NCBI RefSeq assembly: GCF_000819725.1
Contig: NZ_CDDH01000073.1
Coordinates: 81,240-145,239, forward strand
Direction: 5' to 3'
Source: Aeromonas australiensis
GTDB taxonomy: Bacteria; Pseudomonadota; Gammaproteobacteria; Enterobacterales; Aeromonadaceae
DNA: 64,000 bases
Made by a program: the position numbers and the translations under genes. This document shows, in pieces, positions 1 through 9,725 of the stretch. The first letter of the stretch is position 1. Every line of letters starts with the position of its first letter. The notes under the pieces were generated by a model. The model had not been told where the DNA came from. It searched no databases and was given only the letters and a program-made list of their open reading frames with translations.

Positions 1-1
1 G

Positions 2-1597
2 ATGCTGGGGTGTGTGGTGCCGCTGTTGGCACTGTTGGCCTTGTTGATAGGCGCCGCCCAAGCGATGTCTCAGCTGATGGCCGGCATGAACGCCATGTAT
101 CATGGAGAGGTGGTGCAACTGAAGGAGCTAAAACAGATGGCCGATCTCTACGCGGTCAAGGTGATCGATGCGGCCAACAAGGCCAACGTAGGGGGATTTA
201 CGCCTGCCCAGGCCAAGGCCGATATTCTGGAGGCGCAGCAAGAGACTTCCCGTATCTGGCAGAAATACAGCGGACAGGAGCTGAGCCAGTCCGAACAGCA
301 GGAGGCCGCACGGGTGCAGGCGTTGTTTGGTGCGGCGGATCAGCAGATTGCCACAGTGGTGGCGGTGCTAGATCAGATGCAGGGGGCTGCGCGGGATCAG
401 CTATCTGTCCGTATTATGCCCCTCTACGGGGCGATGGATCCGCTCAGTGATGGGCTGAGTGCGCTGGTGGAGTTCCAGCTCAAAGAGGCAGAGCAGAGCA
501 TCGGCGAGCTCAACGATCTCAGACAGCAACTGTTTCAGCTCTTTATTGTGCTATTTCTGGTGGGGGCGACCTGCGTACTCTTCTTCGGTATCTGGGCCGG
601 ACGCAGCGTCAGCCAGCCACTGGCAGCCATAAGCCAGGTGCTACGCGGGATGCAGCAGGATCTCGATCTCAGTCAGCAGGTACCTGTGCTGCGCCTGGAC
701 GAGATGGGGGCGCTGGCTCAATCGCTTAATCAGGTGTTCCGCCATTTTCGCGGCCTGATCACCCAGATTAACGATATGTCCGAGCAGCTTGCCAAAGAGT
801 CGGCTCGTCTTGCCCATATCGGGGTCGAGAACCGCCAGCGCTTTGCCCAGCAACAGGGGGAGACCGATCAGACCGCCACCGCCATGAACCAGATGAGCGC
901 CACAGTGGCCGAGGTGGCCAACAGCTCCAACGGTGCGGCAGAGGCAGCCCGTGGTGCGCACGAGAGTGCCCGTCACGGTCATCTGGTGGTGGAGGATGCC
1001 ATTGCCCGGATGTCTGCGTTGTCTTCCCATATTCAAGACACTGCAACTATGATCACCCAGCTGGCTGACAACAGCCGCGATATCAGTAGTGTGATGGAAA
1101 CCATTCGCGGTATCGCAGAGCAGACCAACCTGCTTGCGCTTAATGCGGCGATCGAAGCTGCGCGCGCAGGGGATCAGGGACGCGGTTTTGCGGTGGTGGC
1201 CGATGAGGTGCGCACCCTTTCCCTGCGAACCCAGCGCTCGACCGAAGAGATTGGCAAGACCATCATTAAGTTGCAGCAGGGGGCCACTGATGCAGCCAGC
1301 AGCATGGTGCGTGGGCTGGATCAGGTTGAGGAGTCCAATCGCACCGTGCTTGCCTGTGGCAAGGCCCTTGGCGAAATTGTCACCTCGGTGGAGAAGATTA
1401 ACGATCTTAATACCCATATTGCCACCGCCGCCGAGGAGCAAAGTAAGGTGGCCGAAGATATCACCCGCAACGTGGTCAATATCGCCCATATCGCCACCGA
1501 ATCAACGGCGGCTGTCTCCGAGATGAACCAGAGTTGTCACGAGCTGGAACAGCTATCGAGTGATCTCAAGCAGAAGGTGGGGCAGTTCCGCTGTTAA
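2..1597 (+). CDS. Methyl-accepting chemotaxis protein, 5' end probably cut off
   Basis: Transmembrane chemoreceptor that signals through CheW/CheA to the flagellar motor. The visible protein begins inside or just before a first membrane segment (residues 1-20), followed by a helical periplasmic sensor of about 150 residues of the four-helix-bundle type, a second membrane segment (about 178-200), a HAMP linker, and a long coiled-coil signalling domain. The conserved hairpin tip [20 protein letters not shown] lies near residue 370. The tail ends KVGQFRC and has no CheR-tethering NWETF-like pentapeptide. The ATG at position 2 gives almost no cytoplasmic N-terminus, so the true start is probably left of the window. 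The ligand cannot be told from the sequence. A GC-rich inverted repeat follows the stop. Confidence 0.9.
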   Translation: MLGCVVPLLALLALLIGAAQAMSQLMAGMNAMYHGEVVQLKELKQMADLYAVKVIDAANKANVGGFTPAQAKADILEAQQETSRIWQKYSGQELSQSEQQEAARVQALFGAADQQIATVVAVLDQMQGAARDQLSVRIMPLYGAMDPLSDGLSALVEFQLKEAEQSIGELNDLRQQLFQLFIVLFLVGATCVLFFGIWAGRSVSQPLAAISQVLRGMQQDLDLSQQVPVLRLDEMGALAQSLNQVFRHFRGLITQINDMSEQLAKESARLAHIGVENRQRFAQQQGETDQTATAMNQMSATVAEVANSSNGAAEAARGAHESARHGHLVVEDAIARMSALSSHIQDTATMITQLADNSRDISSVMETIRGIAEQTNLLALNAAIEAARAGDQGRGFAVVADEVRTLSLRTQRSTEEIGKTIIKLQQGATDAASSMVRGLDQVEESNRTVLACGKALGEIVTSVEKINDLNTHIATAAEEQSKVAEDITRNVVNIAHIATESTAAVSEMNQSCHELEQLSSDLKQKVGQFRC

Positions 1598-1630
1598 GCC
1601 TTCATATCAACGTGCAAGGCATGAAACAGA

Positions 1631-1660
1631 AGAGGCAGCCCCGGGGCTGCCTCTTGTTAT
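1631..1660. terminator. Inverted repeat between convergent genes, probable terminator
   Basis: A perfect 24-base palindrome (1631-1654, arms AGAGGCAGCCCC and GGGGCTGCCTCT) lies between the chemoreceptor stop and the gshB stop, which face each other. The following T-run is weak (TTGTTAT), so termination efficiency is uncertain, but the position suits a shared terminator. Confidence 0.6.
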
Positions 1661-1675
1661 GAACCTCTAGCCGGT

Positions 1676-2629
1676 TCAGGCTTTCGCCAGCCGACGCTCG
1701 ATGGCATCCATCAACATGCCGGTGATGTGCACATCGAAGGCCGCTTCAATCTCGCGAATGCAGGTCGGGCTGGTGACGTTAATCTCGGTCAGCCGATCGC
1801 CGATGATATCGAGGCCGACGAAGATGAGCCCCTTCTCTTTCAACGTCGGGCCAACCGCACGGGCGATGGCCCAGTCGGCTTCGCTCAGGGGGCGCGCTTC
1901 ACCACGGCCACCGGCAGCCAGATTGCCACGGGTCTCCCCCTGCGCCGGAATGCGGGCGAGGCAGTAAGGCACCGGTTCACCGTCCACCACCAGCACCCGC
2001 TTGTCGCCATCCTTGATGGCGGGCAGATAGGTTTGCGCCATGCAGTACTGGCTGCCGTGGGCGGTCAGGGTTTCGATAATCACCCCGACGTTGGCGTCAT
2101 CTTCCTTCATGCGGAAGATGGAGGCACCGCCCATGCCGTCCAAGGGCTTCAAGATCACGTCTTTATGCTTGGCGTGGAAGGCGCGCAGCTTGTCGGCGCG
2201 GCGGGTCACCAGCGTGGTCGGGGTGTGCTCGGCAAACCAGGCGGTGTAGAGCTTCTCGTTGGCGTCGCGCAGGCTCTGCGGCTTGTTGACGATAAGGCAA
2301 CCCTCATCCTCGGCCCGCTCCAGCATGTAGGTGGCGTAGATAAATTCGGTGTCGAACGGCGGATCCTTGCGCATCAGGATCACATCGAGGTTGGAGAGGG
2401 GCTGATCCACCACCTCGCCCAGGGTGTACCAGTCGGCATAGTCATATTTGACGGTGAGCGGGCGCATGGTGCCAAAGGCGCGACCGGCTTCCATGTAGAG
2501 ATCCTTCATCTCCAGATAGAAGAGCTCATAGCCGCGCTTTTGCGCCTCTTCGAGCATGGCAAAGCTGGAATCTTTCTTGATGTTGATGGCCGAGATGGGG
2601 TCCATCACGATGCCGAGTTTAATGGTCAT
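1676..2629 (-). CDS. gshB: Glutathione synthetase (ATP-grasp)
   Basis: Second enzyme of glutathione synthesis: joins gamma-glutamylcysteine and glycine using ATP, in the cytoplasm. The 317-residue length is normal for bacterial GshB. The N-terminus (KLGIVMDPISAINIKKDSS) is typical of the family; the ATP-grasp region carries KPLDGMGGASIFR (about 160-173) and the C-terminal metal/substrate region has the GDRLTEINVTSPTCIREIE segment. It is the last gene of an rsmE-gshB pair on the minus strand, 51 bases after rsmE, the same order as in enterobacteria. The usual downstream genes yqgE and yqgF are not here; a convergent chemoreceptor follows instead. Confidence 0.96.
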   Translation of the reverse strand: MTIKLGIVMDPISAINIKKDSSFAMLEEAQKRGYELFYLEMKDLYMEAGRAFGTMRPLTVKYDYADWYTLGEVVDQPLSNLDVILMRKDPPFDTEFIYATYMLERAEDEGCLIVNKPQSLRDANEKLYTAWFAEHTPTTLVTRRADKLRAFHAKHKDVILKPLDGMGGASIFRMKEDDANVGVIIETLTAHGSQYCMAQTYLPAIKDGDKRVLVVDGEPVPYCLARIPAQGETRGNLAAGGRGEARPLSEADWAIARAVGPTLKEKGLIFVGLDIIGDRLTEINVTSPTCIREIEAAFDVHITGMLMDAIERRLAKA

Positions 2630-2680
2630 CCGAATATCCTTCTTGTGGCTCGATTGCGAATGAGATTCTTAAAACCTGCT

Positions 2681-3412
2681 TCAGGCCAGATCACCAAAGC
2701 GGCACTGCAACGCAGTGATCGCAGTCAGGGCGGCAGTTTCGGTGCGCAGCACCCGTGGCCCCAGCAGCATCTCTTTGAAATCTTCCTGCACGGTACGGGC
2801 GATCTCGTCGCTCGACAAGCCCCCTTCCGGGCCAATCAGCAGGCGCACGCCGTGCTCGGGAACGGGCAAGGTGTTGATGCTGTACTCGGCGCGCGGGTGC
2901 AGGTTGAGCTTGAGCTCCTTGGTCTCTTCTGCCAGCCAGGCGTCCAGCTCCATCGGCATGCGCACCTCTGGCACCAGGTTGCGGCCGCACTGTTCGCAGG
3001 CGCTGATCACCACCTTTTGCCACTGTTCGCGCTTCTTCTCCAAGCGGTCTGCTGGCAGCTTGACGCCGCAGCGCTCGGAGAAGAGCGGAGTGATGCAGGT
3101 GACGCCCAGCTCAACCGATTTCTGGATGGTGAAGTCCATCTTGTCGCCGCGGCTGATCACCTGACCCAGATGAATGGCCAGCGGTGACTCCACCGACTGG
3201 GCGTCACAACTGTCGATGGTCACTTCCACCGACTTTTTACCGACCTGGGCTATGGTGGCGGGATATTGATTGCCATCGCCGTTGAACAGCTCGAGCTGCT
3301 GGCCCGGCTGCATGCGCAGCACCCGGCCTATATGGTTGGCACCGTCTTCCGACAGGGCGATGGTCTGGCCAACTTGCAGGGTGGCCGGTTCATAGATACG
3401 TGGAATGCGCAT
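2681..3412 (-). CDS. rsmE: 16S rRNA m3U1498 methyltransferase RsmE
   Basis: SAM-dependent SPOUT-family methyltransferase that methylates N3 of U1498 in 16S rRNA in assembled 30S subunits. At 243 residues it matches the family. The N-terminal RNA-binding PUA-like part begins [15 protein letters not shown], and the C-terminal knotted SAM-binding domain shows [14 protein letters not shown] (about 189-202) and the [17 protein letters not shown] segment near the end. It stands directly upstream of gshB and downstream of endA in the same orientation, a conserved gammaproteobacterial order. Confidence 0.95.
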   Translation of the reverse strand: MRIPRIYEPATLQVGQTIALSEDGANHIGRVLRMQPGQQLELFNGDGNQYPATIAQVGKKSVEVTIDSCDAQSVESPLAIHLGQVISRGDKMDFTIQKSVELGVTCITPLFSERCGVKLPADRLEKKREQWQKVVISACEQCGRNLVPEVRMPMELDAWLAEETKELKLNLHPRAEYSINTLPVPEHGVRLLIGPEGGLSSDEIARTVQEDFKEMLLGPRVLRTETAALTAITALQCRFGDLA

Positions 3413-3507
3413 GGCTGCTTGTTAGTCTCTTGCTTGGAAACCCTTCATATCCTGCTGCGAGGCGGCGAGCAAGGCTCACGTGGCAGTGGGGAAGGGCTTC
3501 ATGATTA

Positions 3508-3528
3508 GGAGGGGTGATCCCCTCCCTG
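3508..3528 (-). terminator. Possible terminator after endA
   Basis: A short inverted repeat (GGAGGGG/CCCCTCC around 3508-3528) lies just past the endA stop on the minus strand. It is followed by TAATCAT rather than a real T-run, so this is a weak candidate. Confidence 0.35.
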
Positions 3529-3539
3529 GTCAAATGGGG

Positions 3540-4244
3540 TTATTGGCACTGCTTTTCAATAAAGGGATTGGTATTGCCCTGCAGCTTGCCGATGCGGCGG
3601 TTGCGCTCGCACTCCCAGCCCTCTGCCGGGTACTGCCTGTCCCAAGCTTCAAACAGTTTACGCTGTTGCGCTGCCAGACGCAGCCCATACTGCTGGCTCA
3701 TATAGAGGTAGGCGCGGGCGATCTGGCCCCGTACCGGCCCCTTGGGCGGTTGCACCCGACGATCCTTGAAATCCACCAGCATCTGGCACTGGCCGTACTG
3801 ATCCGGCTTGCCGTTCCAGTCGGAGAAGCGGTAGTTGGCCCGATCGCCGTTCACCTCGCCGATGGCGGGGAAGAGGTTGTGCATGTCCCCCTCCATCTTG
3901 TTGAACTCGGGGCTCGCTTTTTCGCAATTCTTGCGACCGCCTTGCTGCCAGCACTGCAGCTGGTGGCCGAACTCCCAGGCGGGGACCACGTGTTCCCACT
4001 CAATGCGGGCGGCGCGTTTGGCCTGCTTGCGCGGCTCATAGCCGCAGCTGGCGAGATCCGGGCTCATTTTCTTGCCCTGATAGTCGATGTCGCAGCCGCA
4101 GTAGAAGGTGGTGACTGTGGGCTGGGTCTGATAGAGCTTCACCAGATCCTGCTTGGCTTGGCGAAAGGTCTGGGCGTGCAAAGGGGCGCTGAGCAGCGGC
4201 AAACCGGCCAGCAGGGTCAGGGCGAGGGAGGAGATGAAACGCAT
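3540..4244 (-). CDS. endA: Secreted/periplasmic endonuclease I (Dns)
   Basis: Non-specific DNA endonuclease of the EndA/Dns/Vvn family, exported by a Sec signal peptide ([25 protein letters not shown]). I place the start at the ATG at 4244: the reading frame is open about 115 residues further upstream, but that extension is low-complexity and would bury the signal peptide. The resulting 234 residues match known Dns enzymes. The His-metal motif region [19 protein letters not shown] and the paired cysteines ([14 protein letters not shown]) are typical. In Aeromonas and Vibrio such nucleases act outside the cytoplasm and limit DNA uptake. Neighbours are sprT upstream and rsmE downstream. Confidence 0.95.
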   Translation of the reverse strand: MRFISSLALTLLAGLPLLSAPLHAQTFRQAKQDLVKLYQTQPTVTTFYCGCDIDYQGKKMSPDLASCGYEPRKQAKRAARIEWEHVVPAWEFGHQLQCWQQGGRKNCEKASPEFNKMEGDMHNLFPAIGEVNGDRANYRFSDWNGKPDQYGQCQMLVDFKDRRVQPPKGPVRGQIARAYLYMSQQYGLRLAAQQRKLFEAWDRQYPAEGWECERNRRIGKLQGNTNPFIEKQCQ

Positions 4245-4318
4245 GGGATTCCTTGCAAAACGGGGTGATTGACGAACGATGGCGGGCACCCTACCACAGG
4301 GGCGCGACACAAGCTGGC

Positions 4319-4852
4319 TTACTGCTCTGGCTCCGGCCGTTCCCGCTCCAGCGGCTGCTTGCAGCGGCGGCAGTGATAGCGGGCCTCGCCGCGCACCACC
4401 TTGTTGTGGCGGCGTATCGACAGTTGATGCTGCTGGCAGTGACAGCGATAGGGCACGGTGCGCTGGGCCAATACCGCCAGATCGAAGCTGTGGGTGGTTC
4501 TGGGCTCCAGGCCGAACACCTCCCGCATTACCGATTGCCATTGGCGACCGTGGGGCAAGACCCGGCTTTTGCCACGTCCTTCTCCCCACAGGGCATAAAC
4601 CAGCAGATGGGCCACCTCGTGGGGCACAACCTCATCCAGAAACGCCTGCTGGTTGGCCTGATAGAGGGCGGGATTGAAGCGCAGCTCCCAGGTCTGCAGC
4701 CGCGCCGAACCCGCCGCCCGGCCCCGCATATTGCAGTCGATCCGCGGGCGGGGGAAGGTGCGGCCAAGGCGCGCCTCGGCCTGCACAAAGCAGGCTTCTA
4801 CGCGTTGTTGCAGCAGGGCGACAAGCTGGGCAGGAGTGGCAGACATCAACAT
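4319..4852 (-). CDS. sprT: SprT family zinc-dependent protease-like protein
   Basis: SprT-domain protein, related to the eukaryotic Spartan DNA-protein crosslink protease; its bacterial role is poorly defined. The metalloprotease motif HEVAH sits in [16 protein letters not shown], and the C-terminus has a zinc ribbon (YRCHCQQHQ ... [10 protein letters not shown]). The frame is open to 4966, but the family begins near the helix [16 protein letters not shown], so I choose the ATG at 4852 (a weak GACGAG lies directly upstream); 4846 is the alternative. This gives 177 residues, close to the usual size. It precedes endA. Confidence 0.88.
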   Translation of the reverse strand: MLMSATPAQLVALLQQRVEACFVQAEARLGRTFPRPRIDCNMRGRAAGSARLQTWELRFNPALYQANQQAFLDEVVPHEVAHLLVYALWGEGRGKSRVLPHGRQWQSVMREVFGLEPRTTHSFDLAVLAQRTVPYRCHCQQHQLSIRRHNKVVRGEARYHCRRCKQPLERERPEPEQ

Positions 4853-4873
4853 CTCGTCAAATGGCGGATAAGC

Positions 4874-4899
4874 AAAAGGGGAGCCAGGCTCCCCTTTTA
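4874..4899 (-). terminator. Terminator after metK
   Basis: The GGGGAGCC/GGCTCCCC hairpin flanked by AAAA and TTTT lies directly downstream of the metK stop on the minus strand and just before the sprT start. It is a likely intrinsic terminator that isolates metK from sprT. Confidence 0.7.
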
Positions 4900-4914
4900 T
4901 CACAACAGCGAGCC

Positions 4915-6066
4915 TTACAGGCCAGCGGCGGAACGCAGCAGTTCGGCCTTGTCGGTCTGCTCCCACGGGAACTCGTCGCGACCGAAGTGACCGTAGGCGG
5001 CAGTGGCCTGGTAGATCGGGCGCTTCAGATCCAGCATTTCGATCAGGCCATACGGGCGCAGTTCGAAGTGCTCGCGCACCAGCTTGACCAGCAGCTCCTC
5101 GGCGACCTTGGCAGTGCCGAAGGTCTCGACGCTGATGGAGGTCGGCTCGGCCACGCCGATGGCGTAGGAGATCTGGATTTCACAGCGATCGGCCAGACCG
5201 GCGGCAACGATGTTTTTGGCAACGTAGCGGGCAGCGTAGGCTGCGGAGCGGTCAACCTTGGACGGATCCTTACCGGAGAAGGCGCCACCACCGTGACGGG
5301 CCATGCCGCCGTAGGTGTCGACGATGATCTTGCGACCGGTCAGACCGCAGTCACCCATCGGGCCGCCGATAACGAAACGGCCGGTCGGGTTGATGAAGTA
5401 TTTGGTGTCCTTGTTGACCCACTCGGCCGGCAGCACCGGCTTGATGATCTCTTCGCGTACCGCTTCAACCAGATCCTTGTGGCTGATGGATTCGGCGTGC
5501 TGGGTAGACAGAACAACGGCATCCACACCGATGATCTTGCCTGCGTCGTCGTAGGCAAAGGTCAGCTGGCTCTTGGCATCCGGACGCAGCCACGGCAGGG
5601 TGCCGTTCTTGCGCACTTGCGCCTGACGCTTCACCAGCAGGTGAGAGTAGGTGATGGGGGCCGGCATCAGCACGTCGGTTTCGTTGGTGGCGTAGCCGAA
5701 CATCAGGCCCTGGTCGCCCGCGCCCTGCTCCAGCGGATCGCTGCGGTCAACGCCCTGGTTGATGTCCGGGGACTGCTTGCCGATGGCGTTCAGTACGGCG
5801 CAGGAGTCAGCATCGAAGCCCATGTCGGAGTGGGTGTAGCCGATTTCACGTACGGTATCACGCACGATCTGTTCGATATCAACCCAGGCAGAGGTGGTTA
5901 CTTCGCCGGCCACCATGACCATACCGGTCTTGACCAGGGTCTCGCAGGCGACACGGGCCTTGGTATCTTGCTTGAGGATGGCGTCCAGTACCGCATCGGA
6001 GATCTGGTCCGCAATCTTGTCGGGATGGCCTTCGGAGACCGACTCGGAAGTAAACAGCTTTGCCAT
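4915..6066 (-). CDS. metK: S-adenosylmethionine synthetase
   Basis: Makes S-adenosylmethionine from methionine and ATP; a cytoplasmic tetramer and essential methyl-donor source. The 383 residues match the family exactly. Visible signatures are the methionine/ATP site [16 protein letters not shown] (14-29), the hexapeptide region [12 protein letters not shown] (about 116-127) and the P-loop-like [16 protein letters not shown] (about 258-273). The start at 6066 ([17 protein letters not shown]) is the standard one. It is divergent from the transketolase gene, and a tandem MetJ operator lies in the shared upstream region, so it should be repressed when SAM is plentiful. Confidence 0.98.
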   Translation of the reverse strand: MAKLFTSESVSEGHPDKIADQISDAVLDAILKQDTKARVACETLVKTGMVMVAGEVTTSAWVDIEQIVRDTVREIGYTHSDMGFDADSCAVLNAIGKQSPDINQGVDRSDPLEQGAGDQGLMFGYATNETDVLMPAPITYSHLLVKRQAQVRKNGTLPWLRPDAKSQLTFAYDDAGKIIGVDAVVLSTQHAESISHKDLVEAVREEIIKPVLPAEWVNKDTKYFINPTGRFVIGGPMGDCGLTGRKIIVDTYGGMARHGGGAFSGKDPSKVDRSAAYAARYVAKNIVAAGLADRCEIQISYAIGVAEPTSISVETFGTAKVAEELLVKLVREHFELRPYGLIEMLDLKRPIYQATAAYGHFGRDEFPWEQTDKAELLRSAAGL

Positions 6067-6128
6067 GATATGAGTCTCAGCTTGTCTGGGTTATCGCCAC
6101 GGCAATAACCGGATGAATGGGATGGTGT

Positions 6129-6152
6129 AGAGGTATCTACATCTGGACGTCT
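6129..6152. promoter_or_regulatory. MetJ operator (three tandem met boxes) upstream of metK
   Basis: Three contiguous 8-mers, AGAGGTAT, CTACATCT and GGACGTCT, match the met-box consensus AGACGTCT at 6, 5 and 7 of 8 positions. MetJ binds such arrays cooperatively. The array lies 63-86 bases upstream of the metK start, the usual place for metK repression. Confidence 0.8.
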
Positions 6153-6415
6153 ATTTTAGTTAGCGCCCCCCGCGATTGCCAGCACTATTTTGTTGCACAG
6201 TGGCCAATGGGTCACAAGTGATGCTCTCCTATCCCAAAAGGGATGGCAGTCAAACGTTTTTCTCTGGTTGCTTTGGTCAATAGCGGGCAAGAAAAGCGAT
6301 TGTCCTCCCAAAGCCACTTTATTCGTCCAGATAATATTTGCACGCTGCGCGCCCTGCTGGGACAATAACGCGCCTTAATCTTGGCCATCAAATGAAGCAA
6401 TCGCAGGAGATACAG

Positions 6416-8407
6416 ATGCCTTCTCGTAAAGAGCTTGCCAATGCCATTCGTGCATTGAGTATGGATGCCGTTCAAAAAGCCAACTCCGGTCACCCGGGCG
6501 CCCCCATGGGAATGGCGGATATCGCCGAAGTGCTGTGGCGTAGCCACCTCAGACATAACCCGAACAACCCCAAGTGGGCCGACCGCGACCGTTTCATTCT
6601 CTCCAACGGCCACGGCTCCATGCTGCTGTACTCCCTGCTGCATCTCTCCGGTTATGACCTCTCCATCGACGATCTGAAAAACTTCCGCCAACTGCACTCT
6701 CGCACCCCGGGTCACCCGGAGTACGGCTATGCACCGGGCGTTGAAACCACCACTGGCCCGCTGGGTCAGGGCATCACCAACGCCGTTGGTATGGCGATCG
6801 CCGAAAAAGCCATGGCTGAGCAGTTCAACCAGCCGGGCCACGACATCGTTGACCACTACACCTACGCCTTTATGGGCGACGGCTGCCTGATGGAAGGTAT
6901 CTCCCACGAAGCGTGCTCCCTGGCAGGTACCCTGCAACTGGGCAAACTGATCGCGTTCTGGGATGACAACGGCATCTCCATCGATGGTCACGTTGAAGGC
7001 TGGTTCACCGACGACACCGTCAAGCGCTTCGAAGCCTACGGCTGGCACGTTATCCCGGCTGTTGACGGTCACAGCCCGGAGGCCATCAATGCCGCCATCG
7101 AAGCCGCCAAGGCCGAGACCGGCAAGCCGACCCTGATCTGCTGCCGCACCATCATCGGTTACGGCTCCCCGAACAAATCCGGTTCTCACGACTGCCACGG
7201 CTCACCGCTGGGCAACGACGAGATCGCCGCAGCTCGCGCTTTCCTGAAGTGGGACCACGCACCGTTCGTTATCCCGGCCGATATCGCTGCCGAGTGGAAC
7301 GGTCAGGAGAAGGGCGCTGCACTGGAAGCCGACTGGGCTGCCAAGTTCGCCGCCTATGAAGCCGCTCACCCGACGCTGGCTGCCGAATTCAAGCGCCGCA
7401 CCGCTGGCGAACTGCCGGCCAACTGGGCTGCTGAATCCGCCAAGATCATCGAAACCCTGCAAGCCAACCCGGCCAAGATCGCAACCCGTAAAGCGTCCCA
7501 GAACTCTCTGGAAGCGTTCGGCAAGCTGCTGCCGGAGTTCATGGGCGGCTCTGCCGACCTGGCGCCGTCCAACCTGACCATGTGGTCCGGCTCCAAGTCC
7601 CTGACCAACGACGATGCCTCCGGCAACTACATCCACTACGGTGTACGCGAGTTCGGCATGTCCGCCATCATGAACGGTATCGCCCTGCACGGTGGTTTCA
7701 TCCCCTACGGCGCCACCTTCCTGATGTTTATGGAGTACGCCCGCAACGCCCTGCGCATGGCCGCCCTGATGAAGCAGCGCGCTATCTTCGTTTACACCCA
7801 CGACTCCATCGGTCTGGGTGAAGATGGCCCGACTCACCAGCCGGTTGAGCAGATCGCTTCCCTGCGTCTGACTCCGAACATGAGCACCTGGCGTCCGTGT
7901 GACCAGGTTGAATCTGCCATCGCCTGGAAACACGCCATCGAGCGTACCGACGGCCCGACCTCTCTGATCTTCTCTCGTCAGAACCTGGCCCAGATGGACC
8001 GTACCGCCCAGCAGCTGGCTGATACCGCCAAGGGTGGCTACGTGCTGAAGGATTGCGCCGGTACTCCGGAGCTGATCCTGATCGCCACCGGTTCCGAAGT
8101 GGAACTGGCTGTTGCCGCCTATGAGCAGCTGACTGCCAAGGGCCGTGCCGTGCGCGTGGTCTCTCTGCCGTCTACCGACGTGTTCGACGCCCAGTCTGCC
8201 GAGTACAAAGAGTCCGTCCTGCCGTCCTCCGTCACCAAGCGTGTGGCTATCGAAGCCGGCATCGCTGACTACTGGTACAAGTACGTCGGTTTCGGCGGCA
8301 AGATCATCGGTATGACCACCTTCGGTGAGTCTGCACCGGCCGAGCTGCTGTTCAAGGAATTCGGCTTTACCGTGGAAAACGTGGTTGCGACCGCAGAGTC
8401 CCTGTAA
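6416..8407 (+). CDS. tktA: Transketolase
   Basis: Thiamine-diphosphate enzyme moving two-carbon ketol units in the non-oxidative pentose phosphate pathway. I start it at the ATG at 6416, behind CAGGAGA; the frame is open 26 codons further upstream but the family starts [20 protein letters not shown]. The result, 663 residues, equals the E. coli TktA length. The thiamine motif begins at GDGCLMEG (about 155), and the pyrimidine-domain segment [18 protein letters not shown] is intact (about 461-478). Enterobacteria and Aeromonas often carry a second copy, so the A/B label is a guess. A strong terminator follows; no epd-pgk-fba genes are attached. Confidence 0.97.
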   Translation: MPSRKELANAIRALSMDAVQKANSGHPGAPMGMADIAEVLWRSHLRHNPNNPKWADRDRFILSNGHGSMLLYSLLHLSGYDLSIDDLKNFRQLHSRTPGHPEYGYAPGVETTTGPLGQGITNAVGMAIAEKAMAEQFNQPGHDIVDHYTYAFMGDGCLMEGISHEACSLAGTLQLGKLIAFWDDNGISIDGHVEGWFTDDTVKRFEAYGWHVIPAVDGHSPEAINAAIEAAKAETGKPTLICCRTIIGYGSPNKSGSHDCHGSPLGNDEIAAARAFLKWDHAPFVIPADIAAEWNGQEKGAALEADWAAKFAAYEAAHPTLAAEFKRRTAGELPANWAAESAKIIETLQANPAKIATRKASQNSLEAFGKLLPEFMGGSADLAPSNLTMWSGSKSLTNDDASGNYIHYGVREFGMSAIMNGIALHGGFIPYGATFLMFMEYARNALRMAALMKQRAIFVYTHDSIGLGEDGPTHQPVEQIASLRLTPNMSTWRPCDQVESAIAWKHAIERTDGPTSLIFSRQNLAQMDRTAQQLADTAKGGYVLKDCAGTPELILIATGSEVELAVAAYEQLTAKGRAVRVVSLPSTDVFDAQSAEYKESVLPSSVTKRVAIEAGIADYWYKYVGFGGKIIGMTTFGESAPAELLFKEFGFTVENVVATAESL

Positions 8408-8460
8408 CAGCCCCTGTAATTCCTGACCATTGGGCCAGCTTGGCCCAATAGCTGGAAAAT

Positions 8461-8496
8461 AAAACGCCCCCCATCGCAAGATGGGGGGCGTTTTTT
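8461..8496 (+). terminator. Intrinsic terminator after transketolase
   Basis: AACGCCCCCCATC and GATGGGGGGCGTT form a very stable hairpin followed by a T-run, 53 bases after the transketolase stop. Confidence 0.92.
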
Positions 8497-8698
8497 ATGG
8501 AATAAATTAATGAGTAAGTATAAATCTGACATTCCGCACCTGATTGGGGGGGCTTACCATCGGATAAGTCTGGCTCTGACGATGAGCGTGGATGACCGCC
8601 ATCCTCGCCCGTACGCAGCAAAAAAAGTTGTCAGCGACGCGATGGGCAGGCAATCTGCGCCGCTGTTATCCAACAGGAAACCCCCAAGAGGTACCGTC

Positions 8699-9340
8699 AT
8701 GTCATCCACCGTCAGCTGTCCCCTGTGTGCCAGCCATCGCAGTTATCCCCTGCCGGTGGCGGGCAAGCGCTATCATCGCTGTCTCGCGTGCGAGCTGGTC
8801 TGGCTGGATGAGGCGGATCATCTGGATGAGGCGGCGGAGAAGGCGGTCTATGACGGTCACGACAACCGGGTTGATGATCCCCGTTATCGCACCTTTCTGA
8901 TGCGGGCTTTTGGCGAGGTGCTGGCGCGGGTGCCGCTACCTGCCAGCGGTCTCGATTTTGGCTGTGGCCCGGGCCCGGCGCTGGTGGCGATGGGGCGCGA
9001 GGCGGGTTACCAGATGGCGGGGTATGACAAGTTCTACGCCGATTTTCCCGAGTTGCTGACGCGTCAGTATAACTTCATCACCAGTACCGAGGTGATTGAA
9101 CACATTGCCGAGCCGCGCACGGTGCTGGCGCAGTTGTGGGATTGCCTCAAGCCCGGTGGCCTGCTGGTGCTGCAGACCCAGCGGGTGCTCAGTGACGAGC
9201 GGTTTAAAAACTGGCGCTATCGCCACGACCCGACCCATATCGTCTTCTTTGCCGAGGCATCGTTTCAGGTGCTGGCCGCCAGCTGGCAGGCCGAACTCAG
9301 CTTCCCCCACGCCGATGTGGTTGTGCTGACCAAACCTTGA
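8699..9340 (+). CDS. Class I SAM-dependent methyltransferase with N-terminal zinc ribbon
   Basis: Methyltransferase of unknown substrate. I choose the ATG at 8699 (MSSTVSCPLCASH), which has AAGAGG eight bases upstream; the 63 codons open upstream of it are not protein-like. The N-terminus has a CPLC...YHRCLACELVW zinc ribbon (about 7-31), followed by a Rossmann methyltransferase with SAM motif I LDFGCGPGPALVAMG (about 83-97) and a later LKPGGLLVLQTQ motif. This layout resembles proteins that methylate sugars, lipids or small molecules. The length is 213 residues. It is a single-gene unit between the transketolase terminator and a degraded region. Confidence 0.85.
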   Translation: MSSTVSCPLCASHRSYPLPVAGKRYHRCLACELVWLDEADHLDEAAEKAVYDGHDNRVDDPRYRTFLMRAFGEVLARVPLPASGLDFGCGPGPALVAMGREAGYQMAGYDKFYADFPELLTRQYNFITSTEVIEHIAEPRTVLAQLWDCLKPGGLLVLQTQRVLSDERFKNWRYRHDPTHIVFFAEASFQVLAASWQAELSFPHADVVVLTKP

Positions 9341-9408
9341 TCTCGCACTGTTTTTGTTGCGCCTCCATTTGGCATGCTGCAGAGCAGACCCCAAAGAGCG
9401 ATACAACA

Positions 9409-9670
9409 TCGATTATTGCAGCGAACCTCCTGACTGGGCCCCAAGCGTCAGTACGGCTGTTGAGTGTGGCCCTTGCTTCATCGGGGCAAGCCGCTGAGAA
9501 GATCGAGATGCAGCGTCCCTATCTGAAAGAGGGGGACGCTCCGTACTCTGGGGGCGTTGGCGAAGGCGCTGCAAGAGCAGGCTGACTGGCACCAGACCCC
9601 GCAGCTCCGTTATGGTGCCATTCCGGCCAATTTGCTGGCGTTGTGGCATGAAAGCGCCCCTGCAAAGTGA
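9409..9670 (+). pseudogene. Possible remnant of a broken coding region
   Basis: The 385 bases between the methyltransferase and the solute-binding gene hold no intact gene, but protein-like sequence runs in one frame (NLLTGPQASVRLLSVALASS ... EMQRPYLKEGDAPYS) and then, after a shift near 9547, in the next frame (LGALAKALQEQADWHQTPQL ... ALWHESAPAK, stop at 9668-9670). There is no good ribosome site. It may be the C-terminal remnant of a larger enzyme; I cannot name the family and the coding nature is uncertain. Confidence 0.3.
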
Positions 9671-9725
9671 GCGCTATCCCTTCTGGGCTAAGCTGCAAGA
9701 GGGATAAACAGTCCGGGAGCGGGAG

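Noticed and set aside
1727..3187. 486-codon open frame on the plus strand opposite gshB and rsmE
   Set aside because: It runs antisense across two well-supported genes and their gap; GC-rich codons make long antisense frames common here.
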